This document shows positions 1-7,278 of a stretch of 64,000 nt of DNA, one piece after another. A program made the translations under genes and the position numbers. The notes below the pieces were generated by a model. That model worked only from the letters and a program-made list of their open reading frames with translations, was not told where the DNA came from and searched no databases. Each line of letters opens with the position of its first letter. Position 1 is the stretch's first letter. Source of the DNA: DATAZK01 sp965199805 (GTDB lineage Bacteria; Actinomycetota; Actinomycetes; Frankiales; Frankiaceae); NCBI GenBank assembly GCA_965199805.1, contig CBDATO010000001.1, forward strand, positions 682,001 to 746,000, read 5' to 3'.

Positions 1-1571
1 TCGGACCAGTTGTCCTCGACACCGTCCGGCAGCATGAGCACCTTCTCGGGGCTGAGCGCCTCGACGGCACCCTCGTCGTGCGTCACCAGGACGACGGCGC
101 CGGCGTAGGACGCCAGCGCCCGGAGCACCTCGGCGCGGCTCGCCGGGTCGAGGTTGTTGGTCGGCTCGTCCAGCAGCAGCACGTTGGCACCGCTGGTCAC
201 CAGGATGGCCAGGGCGAGGCGCGTCTTCTCCCCGCCCGACAGCGTGCCGGCGGGCTGGTCGGCGGTGTCGCCGCTGAACAGGAACGCACCGAGCACCTTG
301 CGCAGCTCGACGTCGTTGCTGCCCGGCGAGCCGGCGCGCACGTTGTCCATCACCGAGCGGTCGGGATCGAGCGTCTCGTGCTCCTGGGCGTAATAGCCGA
401 TGCGCAGCCCGTGGCCCGGCTCGATCTGCCCGGTGTCGGGGATCTCGGCGCCGCCGAGCACGCGGAGCAGGGTGGTCTTGCCCGCGCCGTTCAGCCCGAG
501 CACCACCACGCGGCTGCCCCGGTCGATCGCCAGGTCGACGTCGGTGAAGACCTCGAGCGAGCCGTACGACTTCGACAGCCCGCTGGCGCGCAGCGGCGTC
601 TTGCCGCAGTTGGCCGGCTCGGGGAAGCGCAGCTTGGCGACCTTGTCGGCCTGGCGCACGTCCTCCAGCCCGGAGACCATCTTCTCGGCGCGCTTGAGCA
701 TGCTCTGCGCCGCCTTGGCCTTCGTCGCCTTCGCCCGCATGCGGTTGGCCTGGTCGGTGAGGACGGCCGCCTGCTTCTCGGTGTTGGCCCGCTCGCGGCG
801 GCGGCGCTTCTCGTCGCTCTCGCGCTGGTCGAGGTAGCGCTTCCAGCCGATGTTGTAGACGTCGATGACCTCGCGGGTGGCGTCCAGGTGGAACACCCGG
901 TTGACCGTCGCCTCGAGTAGCTCGACATCGTGGCTGATCACGATCAGGCCGCCTTTGTGGTTGCGCAGGTAGTCGCGCAGCCAGACGATCGAATCGGCGT
1001 CGAGGTGGTTGGTCGGCTCGTCCAGGAGCAGGGTGCCGGACTCCCCCGCCTCGCTGAACAGGATGCGGGCGAGCTCGATACGCCGCCGCTGACCACCCGA
1101 CAGCGTGTGCAGCGGCTGGGCCAGCGCCCGCTCGGGCAGCCCGAGGTTGGCGGCGATGCGGGCGGCGTCGGCCTCGGCCGCGTACCCACCGAGCGCGGAG
1201 AAGCGGTCCTCCAGCTTGCCGAAGCGCGCCAGGGCCTTCTCGTCGTCCGGGTACTCACTCATCCGGATCGTCAGCTTGGCGATCTCGGAGGCGACGGTGT
1301 CAAGACCACGGGCCGACAGGATGCGGTCACGGCCGAGCACGTCCAGGTCACCGGTGCGCGGGTCCTGCGGCAGGTAGCCGATGGGTCCCGAGCGGGTGAC
1401 GGTGCCCGACGCGGGCTGGCTCTCGCCGGCGAGCACGCGGGTCAGCGTGGTCTTGCCGGCGCCGTTACGACCCACCAGGCCCACCCGGTCGCCCGGGGCC
1501 ACGCGGAAGGTGCAGTTGGACATGAGCAGCCGCGCGCCCGCGCGCAACTCGACGTTCTGGGTGGTGATCAC
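1..1571 (-). CDS. ABC-F family ATP-binding protein (C-terminus cut by window edge)
   Basis: A soluble duplicated ATPase of the ABC-F class, which act on ribosomes as translation factors or antibiotic-protection proteins rather than as transporters. Reading from the GTG at 1571, the first ABC domain has a P-loop GRNGAGKT at about residues 34-41, LSGGQ near 158 and the Walker B LLLDEPTNHLD near 182. A charged linker with many K/R/E residues follows. The second domain has GLNGAGKT near 359, LSGGE near 443 and LLLDEPTNNLD near 464. No membrane segments are present. The 523 codons seen are nearly the full usual length of about 530-550, so only a short C-terminal tail is missing. Similar genes lie near suf clusters in other Actinobacteria. 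The ABC-F class is certain; the ribosomal role is inferred from the family. Confidence 0.93.
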   Translation of the reverse strand, partial: MITTQNVELRAGARLLMSNCTFRVAPGDRVGLVGRNGAGKTTLTRVLAGESQPASGTVTRSGPIGYLPQDPRTGDLDVLGRDRILSARGLDTVASEIAKLTIRMSEYPDDEKALARFGKLEDRFSALGGYAAEADAARIAANLGLPERALAQPLHTLSGGQRRRIELARILFSEAGESGTLLLDEPTNHLDADSIVWLRDYLRNHKGGLIVISHDVELLEATVNRVFHLDATREVIDVYNIGWKRYLDQRESDEKRRRRERANTEKQAAVLTDQANRMRAKATKAKAAQSMLKRAEKMVSGLEDVRQADKVAKLRFPEPANCGKTPLRASGLSKSYGSLEVFTDVDLAIDRGSRVVVLGLNGAGKTTLLRVLGGAEIPDTGQIEPGHGLRIGYYAQEHETLDPDRSVMDNVRAGSPGSNDVELRKVLGAFLFSGDTADQPAGTLSGGEKTRLALAILVTSGANVLLLDEPTNNLDPASRAEVLRALASYAGAVVLVTHDEGAVEALSPEKVLMLPDGVEDNWS

Positions 1572-1674
1572 AGCGCCTCAGGGCTTTCAGGGAGGACGGC
1601 TCCGGCCGCAGGAAGCCGCGACGGGCCAGGGACAGGACGGCACGCGTACGCGGCCGCGTCACTCCCGCAAGATC

Positions 1675-1687
1675 ACCCTTGAAGGGT
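1675..1687. repeat. 13-bp perfect palindrome upstream of the ABC-F gene
   Basis: ACCCTT-G-AAGGGT is a perfect 6-bp inverted repeat around a single base. It lies about 104 bp before the ABC-F start on the minus strand and 140 bp before the AbiEi/DUF559 start on the plus strand. It could be an operator or a weak hairpin. No regulator is identified. Confidence 0.35.
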
Positions 1688-1713
1688 ACGCGAGGCCCTG
1701 CTGCTCGCTCCGA

Positions 1714-1758
1714 TTCTTGCCGCGAGTCGGCGCCGATGGCGCCGGCTCGCCGGAAGAA
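1714..1758. repeat. 45-bp imperfect palindrome, copy 1 (upstream of the AbiEi/DUF559 gene)
   Basis: The element starts TTCTT and ends AAGAA. Its 21-nt arms pair at 18 of 21 positions around a 3-nt loop (GAT). Copy 2, of identical length and very similar sequence, lies at 2715-2759. In both copies the same six bases, CCGGTC, follow. The pair brackets the AbiEi/DUF559 gene with 1,001 bp between equivalent points. This resembles a REP-type or mobile-element end more than a terminator, because no T-run follows. Confidence 0.75.
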
Positions 1759-1826
1759 CCGGTCATCGGCACTTCCGGCCTGTGGACAACGGTCCACCGC
1801 CCCTGACCTGCGACAGCGTGGGCAGG

Positions 1827-2726
1827 GTGACGGCCCGGCTCCAGCCCTACCTGCGCCGGCAGAACGGTTGCGTCACATCTGCGCAGGCCACGGCGGCCGG
1901 GCTCACCCCGGCGCAGGTGCGGACGCTGCTGGCGCACGGGTGGACCCGGCCGGTGCGCGGGGTGCTCGTCGCTCCTGAACCGAAGGACCCGTTCCTGACC
2001 GCAGTATGGGTCGCCGCGCTGGTGATGCCGGACGCCGTCTTCGCCGACCGCACCGCGGTGCGCCTGCACGACCTGTGGGGACTCCCGCCGTGGACCCCGG
2101 CAGAGCTCCCGCACGTCCTGCTTCCGGCAGGCTCACGGCGGGCGCAACGCAGCGGCCTGCACTCGCTGTACTGCAGTGACCCGCCAGAGAGCGTGCGGCG
2201 CCGGGGCTTCCTGGTCACCAGCCTCGGCCGTACGGTCGCCGACCTGGCCTGCCGCCTCGACCCCGACTCGCTCGTCTGCCTGCTCGACAGTGCCCTGCGT
2301 CGTGGCTGGACGCTCGACGCCCACCCGCTGAGCCGGCGGCAGCGCCGCTCGCTCGAATCCGCGCTCAGGTGGGCCGACGCCCGCTCCGAGTCGGCGTTGG
2401 AGACGCGGCTCCGGCTGCTGCTGATCCGGGCCGGGCTCATCCCGGAGGATCTGCAGCACCTGCTGCTGCGCCCGGACGGCAGCATCTTCGCGCGGCTCGA
2501 CCTGGCCTGGCCCAGCCGCTTCGTGGCCGTCGAGGCGGACGGCAAGCGCTACCACAGCGACCCCGACCCGCTCTTCGGCGACCGCACCCGGCAGAACCGC
2601 GTCTCGATCCGCAGGTGGACGGTGCTGCGCTTCACCTGGTACGACGTGACCGCGCGCCCGGAGTACGTCGTCGAGTGCGTACGCGCCGCGCTCGACTCGA
2701 CCCAGCCGGACCAGTTCTTGCGGTGA
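1827..2726 (+). CDS. AbiEi-like winged-helix / DUF559 (VSR-like) protein
   Basis: The N-terminal ~60 residues resemble the AbiEi-type antitoxin winged helix (RRQNGCVTSAQATAAGLT, then a TRPVRGVLV strand). The C-terminal ~100 residues resemble DUF559, a PD-(D/E)XK/VSR-endonuclease-like fold: FARLDLAWP, then VAVEADGKRYHSD, DRTRQNR and VLRFTWYDV, with the expected acidic positions kept. Proteins with this layout are common in Actinobacteria, usually as hypothetical proteins. No AbiEii-type toxin gene is adjacent. The GTG at 1827 gives 299 residues; GTG 1818 and ATG 1782 are in-frame alternatives, and the first conserved residues fall just after 1827. The last codons and the TGA stop lie inside palindrome copy 2. 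Nuclease activity is not established. Confidence 0.75.
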   Translation: MTARLQPYLRRQNGCVTSAQATAAGLTPAQVRTLLAHGWTRPVRGVLVAPEPKDPFLTAVWVAALVMPDAVFADRTAVRLHDLWGLPPWTPAELPHVLLPAGSRRAQRSGLHSLYCSDPPESVRRRGFLVTSLGRTVADLACRLDPDSLVCLLDSALRRGWTLDAHPLSRRQRRSLESALRWADARSESALETRLRLLLIRAGLIPEDLQHLLLRPDGSIFARLDLAWPSRFVAVEADGKRYHSDPDPLFGDRTRQNRVSIRRWTVLRFTWYDVTARPEYVVECVRAALDSTQPDQFLR

Positions 2727-2759
2727 GTCGGCGCGAATCACACCGATTCGCCGGAAGAA
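2715..2759. repeat. 45-bp imperfect palindrome, copy 2 (covers the 3' end of the AbiEi/DUF559 gene)
   Basis: Same length as copy 1 and the same TTCTT...AAGAA ends, with several compensated or wobble differences in the stem. The first four bases of the arm are read as codons and the TGA stop (2724-2726) is within the element. It fills the short gap before the convergent corA gene, so it may also serve as a two-way terminator. Confidence 0.75.
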
Positions 2760-2776
2760 CCGGTCGGGCAGGAGCT

Positions 2777-3898
2777 CTACAGCCAGCCGGACTTGCGGAA
2801 GGCCCGGTAGAGGCTCAGGCAGACCGTGATCATGATCGCCAGGATGAGCGGGTAGCCGTACGTCCAGTGCAGCTCGGGCATGTGGTCGAAGTTCATGCCG
2901 TACACGCCGGCGAGCATCGTGGGCACGGCGGCGATCGCCACCCACGCGCTGATCTTGCGCATGTCGTTGTTCTGCTGCACCGAGACGCGGGCGAGCTGGG
3001 CGCCGAGCAGCGCGTTCAGGAGCTCGTCGAAGCCGGCGACCTGCTCGGCGACCCGCTGCAGATGGTCGTCGACGTCGCGGAACTCCGCCGCGAAGACGGC
3101 CATCTCCGGTGCGTCACGCAGCTCGACAAGCGGTCCGTTGAGCGGCACCACGGCCCGGCGGAACTCCAGGACCTCCCGCTTGAGCTGGTAGACGAGGTCG
3201 ATGTCGCGGCCGGCGCGCGGGGCGAAGACCGCCGCCTCGACCTCGTCGACGTCGTCCTCGACCTGGTCGGCCACGGAGAGGTGCTCGTCGACGACGGCAT
3301 CGGCGACCGCGTACACGACCGCCGGCGGACCGTGGCGCAGCAGCTCGGGCCGTCCTTCGAGCCGGGCGCGCACGAGGTGCAGGGCGCCGACGCCGTGCCG
3401 GACCGAGATGACGAAGTGCTCGCCGACGAAGAGCATCACCTCGCCGGTCTCGACGACCTCGCTGTCCCAGGCCAGCTGGCGGTGCTCGACGTAGCGGGTG
3501 GTCTTGAAGACGATGAAGAGCTGGTCGCCGTAGCGCTCCAGCTTGGGGCGCTGGTGAGCGTTGACCGCGTCCTCGGCGGCTAGCGGGTGCAGGCCGAACT
3601 CCTCGACCAGACCCGACAGCTCGAGGTCCGACGGCTCGTGCAGCCCGATCCAGACGAAGCCGCCGGCCGCCCGCGCAGCGGCGAGCGCCCCGTCGAGCGG
3701 CAGCTTGCCCGCCCGCCGGTGGCCGTCGACGTACAACGCGCAGTCGACGATGTGGCTGTCGTCGGCGGGGGGGAGCACGGGCGCCGGCTTGCGCGGTCGC
3801 TTACGCAGGTCGACCGCGCCCAGGGCAGCCCAGGGGAGCGACTTGCGCAATCGCGCGTCACGTAACGCCTGCTCGCGCTGCTGGTCACTGCCCACCAT
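2777..3898 (-). CDS. corA: CorA family magnesium/divalent cation channel
   Basis: Forms a homopentameric inner-membrane channel for Mg2+ (also Co2+ or Ni2+). The protein is 373 residues. A long soluble N-terminal domain is followed by two transmembrane helices at the extreme C-terminus. The signature YGMNFDHMP, with GMN at about residues 334-336, ends the first helix. A second helix, PLILAIMITVCLSLYRAF, and a basic tail follow. Layout and length are typical of CorA. The start is the ATG at 3896-3898. It lies downstream of the suf genes on the same strand across a 49-bp gap containing a small hairpin, so it may be read separately. Confidence 0.95.
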   Translation of the reverse strand: MVGSDQQREQALRDARLRKSLPWAALGAVDLRKRPRKPAPVLPPADDSHIVDCALYVDGHRRAGKLPLDGALAAARAAGGFVWIGLHEPSDLELSGLVEEFGLHPLAAEDAVNAHQRPKLERYGDQLFIVFKTTRYVEHRQLAWDSEVVETGEVMLFVGEHFVISVRHGVGALHLVRARLEGRPELLRHGPPAVVYAVADAVVDEHLSVADQVEDDVDEVEAAVFAPRAGRDIDLVYQLKREVLEFRRAVVPLNGPLVELRDAPEMAVFAAEFRDVDDHLQRVAEQVAGFDELLNALLGAQLARVSVQQNNDMRKISAWVAIAAVPTMLAGVYGMNFDHMPELHWTYGYPLILAIMITVCLSLYRAFRKSGWL

Positions 3899-3920
3899 CC
3901 GCAGGCTAGCGCGATCGGCG

Positions 3921-3937
3921 CCTCAGAACTTCTGAGG
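3921..3937 (-). terminator. Small hairpin between sufT and corA
   Basis: CCTCAGAA-C-TTCTGAGG is a perfect 8-bp inverted repeat with a one-base centre, just after the sufT stop and 23 bp before the corA start. There is no T-run, so it could be a weak terminator or an operator rather than a strong stop. Confidence 0.35.
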
Positions 3938-3947
3938 CTGCCGAACC

Positions 3948-4289
3948 TCAGAGGTTGAAGCCGAGCGCCCTCAGCTGCTCGCGGCCGTCATCGGTGATCT
4001 TGTCGGGACCCCACGGCGGCATCCAGACCCAGTTGATGACCACGTCATCGGCGAGCGGCGCCGGGCCACCGGTCAACACCGAGTTGACCTGGTCCTCGAT
4101 CACGTCGGTGAGCGGGCAGGCGGCCGAGGTCAGCGTCATGTCGAGTGCGACCGACCGGCCCTTCTCCGTGGACCCGAACGTGATCCCGTAGACCAGTCCG
4201 AGGTCGACGACGTTGATCCCCAGCTCGGGGTCGACGACATCGCGCATCGCCTCTTCGACGTCGTCCTGCGTAGCAGCCAGCTCAGCCAT
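3948..4289 (-). CDS. sufT: MIP18/DUF59-family Fe-S assembly factor (SufT-like)
   Basis: A small (113 aa) protein of the MIP18/PaaD family that helps deliver or mature iron-sulfur clusters. It shows the family core DVVDPELGINVVDLGLVYG near residues 16-35 and the conserved TSAACPLTDVI with a reactive Cys near residue 59. It is the last gene of the suf operon. Its ATG at 4289 overlaps the end of sufU by 8 bp. In other Actinobacteria the gene closing the suf operon is of this family. A longer in-frame extension into sufU exists but carries no conserved sequence. Confidence 0.92.
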   Translation of the reverse strand: MAELAATQDDVEEAMRDVVDPELGINVVDLGLVYGITFGSTEKGRSVALDMTLTSAACPLTDVIEDQVNSVLTGGPAPLADDVVINWVWMPPWGPDKITDDGREQLRALGFNL

Positions 4290-4770
4290 GTGCTTCTTCC
4301 TTGGTTTGCAGCTCGTACGCGCCCGCCCGAGCGATCGCGTCCTTCCAGGCCATCCAGGACAGCAGCGCGCACTTGACGCGCGCCGGGTACTTCGACACCC
4401 CGGCGAACGCGACCGCGTCGTCCAGGACCTCTTCGTCGGGCTCGCCCGCACCGCGGGAGGCCATCAGCTCACCGAAGGCCTTCTCCGTGATCAGGGCCTC
4501 GCTGACCGGCTTGCCGATCACCAGGTCGGCCATCACCGAGGTGCTGGCCTGCGAGATCGAGCAACCCTCGCTCGCGTACGAGACGTCCTCGATGACCTGC
4601 TGGTCGCCCTCCCCCGCGAGCTTGACCCGCAGGGTGACCTCGTCTCCGCAGGTGGGGTTGACGTGGTGGACCTCGGCGTCGAACGGGTCACGCAGACCGC
4701 TGTGGTGGGGGTTGCGGTAGTGGTCCAGGATGATCTCCTGGTACATCGACTCCAGCGCTGGCGTACTCAC
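4282..4770 (-). CDS. sufU: SufU sulfur-transfer / scaffold protein
   Basis: A zinc-dependent partner of SufS that accepts persulfide sulfur during Fe-S assembly. The 162-residue protein has the IscU/SufU fold and keeps the metal and sulfur ligands: Cys41 and Asp43 (PTCGDEV), Cys70 (SEGCSIS) and Cys134 (VKCALLSW). The N-terminal MYQEIILDHYRNPHH is characteristic. The start is the GTG at 4770, whose GTGA overlaps the sufS stop and implies translational coupling. Longer upstream reading in this frame is antisense-like noise inside sufS. Confidence 0.95.
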   Translation of the reverse strand: MSTPALESMYQEIILDHYRNPHHSGLRDPFDAEVHHVNPTCGDEVTLRVKLAGEGDQQVIEDVSYASEGCSISQASTSVMADLVIGKPVSEALITEKAFGELMASRGAGEPDEEVLDDAVAFAGVSKYPARVKCALLSWMAWKDAIARAGAYELQTKEEAHG

Positions 4771-6125
4771 TTGGAGAAGAACCTCACGACGGCCCCCAGA
4801 CCTTCCACCAAAGCGTCGACTTCCGCTGTGGTCGTGTACACATGCGCCGACATACGGGTGGTCGCCGGCACGCCGTAGCGCAGGCAGACCGGGCGGGCGC
4901 AGTGCTGGCCGACGCGGACGGCGATGCCGCGCTCGTCGAGCAGTTGGCCGGTGTCGTGCGGGTGGATCCCGCCGGGCAGGGCGAACGAGATGGCCGCGCC
5001 GCGGTCCTCGGCGGTGGCCGGGCCGATGACCCGAAGGCCCGGGATGTCGCCGAGCCGGGCGAGCGCGTACTCGGTGATGAGGTGCTCGTGGCGCGCGACC
5101 CGGCCGAGGCCGATGGCGCTGAGGTAGTCCACGGCGGCACCCAGGCCCACGGCCTGCGCGATCGGCGGGGTGCCGGCCTCGAAGCGGTGCGGCGGCGCGG
5201 CGAACGTGGTGGCGCCCATGGTGACGACGTCGACCATCTCGCCGCCGCCGAGGAACGGCGGCAGCTCGGCCAGCAGCTCGTAGCGACCCCACAGCCCACC
5301 GATGCCGGTCGGGCCGAGCATCTTGTGACCGGTGAAGCCGACGAAGTCGACCCCGAGGTCGGTGACGGAGCGGGCGTGCCCGGGGAAGTCACCGTCCGCA
5401 CCGATCAGCCCGTGCGGCACCGACTGCGCGCCGTCGAGAATGGTCAGCGCGCCGACCGCCTTGGCCCGACGCACGATCTCGTCCACCGGGTTGACCGTGC
5501 CGAGGATGTTGCTCTGGTGCACGAACGCGACGACCTTCGTGCGCTCGTTGATCAGGCCGGCACGGTCGGCGGCCTCGAGGTCGAGCCGGCCGTCCTCGGT
5601 CAACGAGAACCAACGCAGCGTCGCACCCGAGCGCTGGCAGGCGAGCTGCCACGGCACCAGGTTGGAGTGGTGCTCCATCTCGGTGACGACGACCTCGTCG
5701 CCCGGCCGCAGCGTCGAGCCGATGGAGTGGGCGAGCAGATTCAGCGACTCGGTGATGTTCTTGGAGAAGAGCACCTCACGCGGGTCACTCGTGCCGAGGA
5801 AAGCCGCGATCTTCTCGCGGGCACCCTCGTACAGCGCGGTCGCCTCTTCGGCGAGCGTGTGGATGCCGCGGTGCACGTTGGCGTTGTGCCACTCGTTGTA
5901 GTCGCGCTCCGCGTCCAGCACCACCGTGGGCTTCTGGCTGGTGGCGGCGCTGTCGAGGTAGACCAGCGGCACACCGTCGTGGATGGTGCGGCCGAGGATC
6001 GGGAAGTCGGCGCGGATCTTCTCGACGTCGTACGGCCAGTCGGTCGCGGCGATCGTCGCGGCGGAGGCGTCGGCCTCAGGCGCTGCCGGGACCAACGAGG
6101 TCTCGGTGGCCAGATCCGCGCTCAT
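4767..6125 (-). CDS. sufS: SufS cysteine desulfurase
   Basis: A PLP enzyme that takes sulfur from L-cysteine, leaving alanine, for Fe-S cluster assembly. It is 452 residues. The PLP lysine is Lys268 in FTGHKMLGP, and the persulfide-forming cysteine is Cys409 in VGQHCARPVC. EMEHHSNLVPW and DGAQSVPHG mark the cofactor pocket. An N-terminal stretch of about 40 residues before DFPILG is longer and richer in Ala than usual. The ATG at 6125 overlaps the sufC stop (ATGA). It pairs with SufU immediately downstream. Confidence 0.97.
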   Translation of the reverse strand: MSADLATETSLVPAAPEADASAATIAATDWPYDVEKIRADFPILGRTIHDGVPLVYLDSAATSQKPTVVLDAERDYNEWHNANVHRGIHTLAEEATALYEGAREKIAAFLGTSDPREVLFSKNITESLNLLAHSIGSTLRPGDEVVVTEMEHHSNLVPWQLACQRSGATLRWFSLTEDGRLDLEAADRAGLINERTKVVAFVHQSNILGTVNPVDEIVRRAKAVGALTILDGAQSVPHGLIGADGDFPGHARSVTDLGVDFVGFTGHKMLGPTGIGGLWGRYELLAELPPFLGGGEMVDVVTMGATTFAAPPHRFEAGTPPIAQAVGLGAAVDYLSAIGLGRVARHEHLITEYALARLGDIPGLRVIGPATAEDRGAAISFALPGGIHPHDTGQLLDERGIAVRVGQHCARPVCLRYGVPATTRMSAHVYTTTAEVDALVEGLGAVVRFFSK

Positions 6126-6886
6126 GCTGCTTCTCCTGTGGCCCCGTATCGCGCGTAGCCCTCGCTCTCCAGCGTGGAGGCGAGCTCGGCGCCACCGGAG
6201 TCGACGATCCGGCCGGCCGACATCACGTGCACGAAGTCAGGCGTGATGTAGCGCAGGATGCGGGTGTAGTGCGTGATCAGCAGGGTGCCGATGTCGCCGG
6301 TCGCCCGGGCCCGGTTGACGCCCTCGCTCACGACGCGCAGCGCGTCGACGTCGAGGCCGGAGTCGGTCTCGTCGAGGATCGCGATTTTGGGCTTCAGCAG
6401 CTCGAGCTGCAGGATCTCGTGCCGCTTCTTCTCGCCGCCGGAGAAGCCCTCGTTGACGTCACGCTCGGCGAAGACCGGGTCCATCTCCAGGGCAGCCATC
6501 GCCTGGCGGACCTCCTTGACCCACAGCCGCAGCTTCGGCGATTCGCCGCGCACGGCCGTGGCCGCGGAGCGCAGGAAGTTGCTGACCGTCACGCCGGGGA
6601 TCTCGGTCGGGTACTGCATCGCGAGGAAGAGGCCTGCGCGCGCCCGCTCGTCGACGGACATGGCCAGCACGTCCTCGCCGTCGAGGGTGATCGTGCCGGC
6701 GTTGATCGTGTACTTCGGGTGACCGGCGATCGAGTACGCGAGGGTCGACTTGCCGGAGCCGTTCGGACCCATGATCGCGTGCGTCTCACCGGAGGAGACG
6801 GTCAGGTCGACGCCGCGCAGGATCTCTTTGCTCTCGCCGCTGTCGTCGACCGATACCTCGAGGCCGCGGATCTCCAGGGTGCTCAT
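6122..6886 (-). CDS. sufC: SufC Fe-S assembly ATPase
   Basis: The ABC-type ATPase of the cytoplasmic SufBCD scaffold; it drives cluster assembly on SufB/SufD and is not a transporter. The 254 residues carry the P-loop GPNGSGKS (40-47), the SufC-type signature FSGGEKKRHE near 150 and Walker B AILDETDSGLD near 170. The conserved C-terminal region RILRYITPDFVHVM is present. The gene follows the Rieske gene after a 62-bp gap, the longest internal gap of the operon. Confidence 0.97.
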   Translation of the reverse strand: MSTLEIRGLEVSVDDSGESKEILRGVDLTVSSGETHAIMGPNGSGKSTLAYSIAGHPKYTINAGTITLDGEDVLAMSVDERARAGLFLAMQYPTEIPGVTVSNFLRSAATAVRGESPKLRLWVKEVRQAMAALEMDPVFAERDVNEGFSGGEKKRHEILQLELLKPKIAILDETDSGLDVDALRVVSEGVNRARATGDIGTLLITHYTRILRYITPDFVHVMSAGRIVDSGGAELASTLESEGYARYGATGEAA

Positions 6887-6948
6887 TGCGTGATTCCAGC
6901 TTTCGTCTAACTCGGGCCGTGAAAGGTCGTACGGGTCGGGCCGGCTCG

Positions 6949-7278
6949 TCAGGAGGCCGGTGACCCGGCCGGCGTGAGGTCGACGTACACGTCGTCGGCC
7001 CGCACGTCGACGGGATAGGTAGGGACCGGCCGGTTGGCCGGGAGCGAGATCGGGTTACCGGTCGCGAGCGCGAACTGGGCGCCGTGCATCCAGCACTCGA
7101 TGAGGCCGTCCTCGACCTCGCCGTGCGAGAGCATGACCTCACCGTGGGAGCACACGTCACGCATCGCGTAGACGGCACCCCCCGAGCGTGCGACGCAGAT
7201 CGGCTCGCCATCGACCCTCACCCCGAGGGCGGAGTCGTCGGCGAGCTCGGAGAGCGCGCACACCCGGGTCCAGCTCAT
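6949..7278 (-). CDS. Rieske [2Fe-2S] ferredoxin within the suf operon
   Basis: A small (109 aa) Rieske-type ferredoxin like those feeding electrons to non-haem iron dioxygenases. The cluster ligands are all visible: Cys43 and His45 in CSHGE, and Cys62 and His65 in CWMHG. It sits between sufD and sufC, with its ATG overlapping the sufD stop by 4 bp, so it is made together with the Suf machinery. Suf operons of several Actinobacteria carry this insertion. An electron-donor or assembly role is inferred from position only. Confidence 0.93.
   Translation of the reverse strand: MSWTRVCALSELADDSALGVRVDGEPICVARSGGAVYAMRDVCSHGEVMLSHGEVEDGLIECWMHGAQFALATGNPISLPANRPVPTYPVDVRADDVYVDLTPAGSPAS

Noticed and set aside
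4842..6158. Long plus-strand open frame across sufS
   Set aside because: Antisense to a clearly conserved gene, with low-complexity Arg/Gly/Ala/Val translation typical of high-GC shadow frames.
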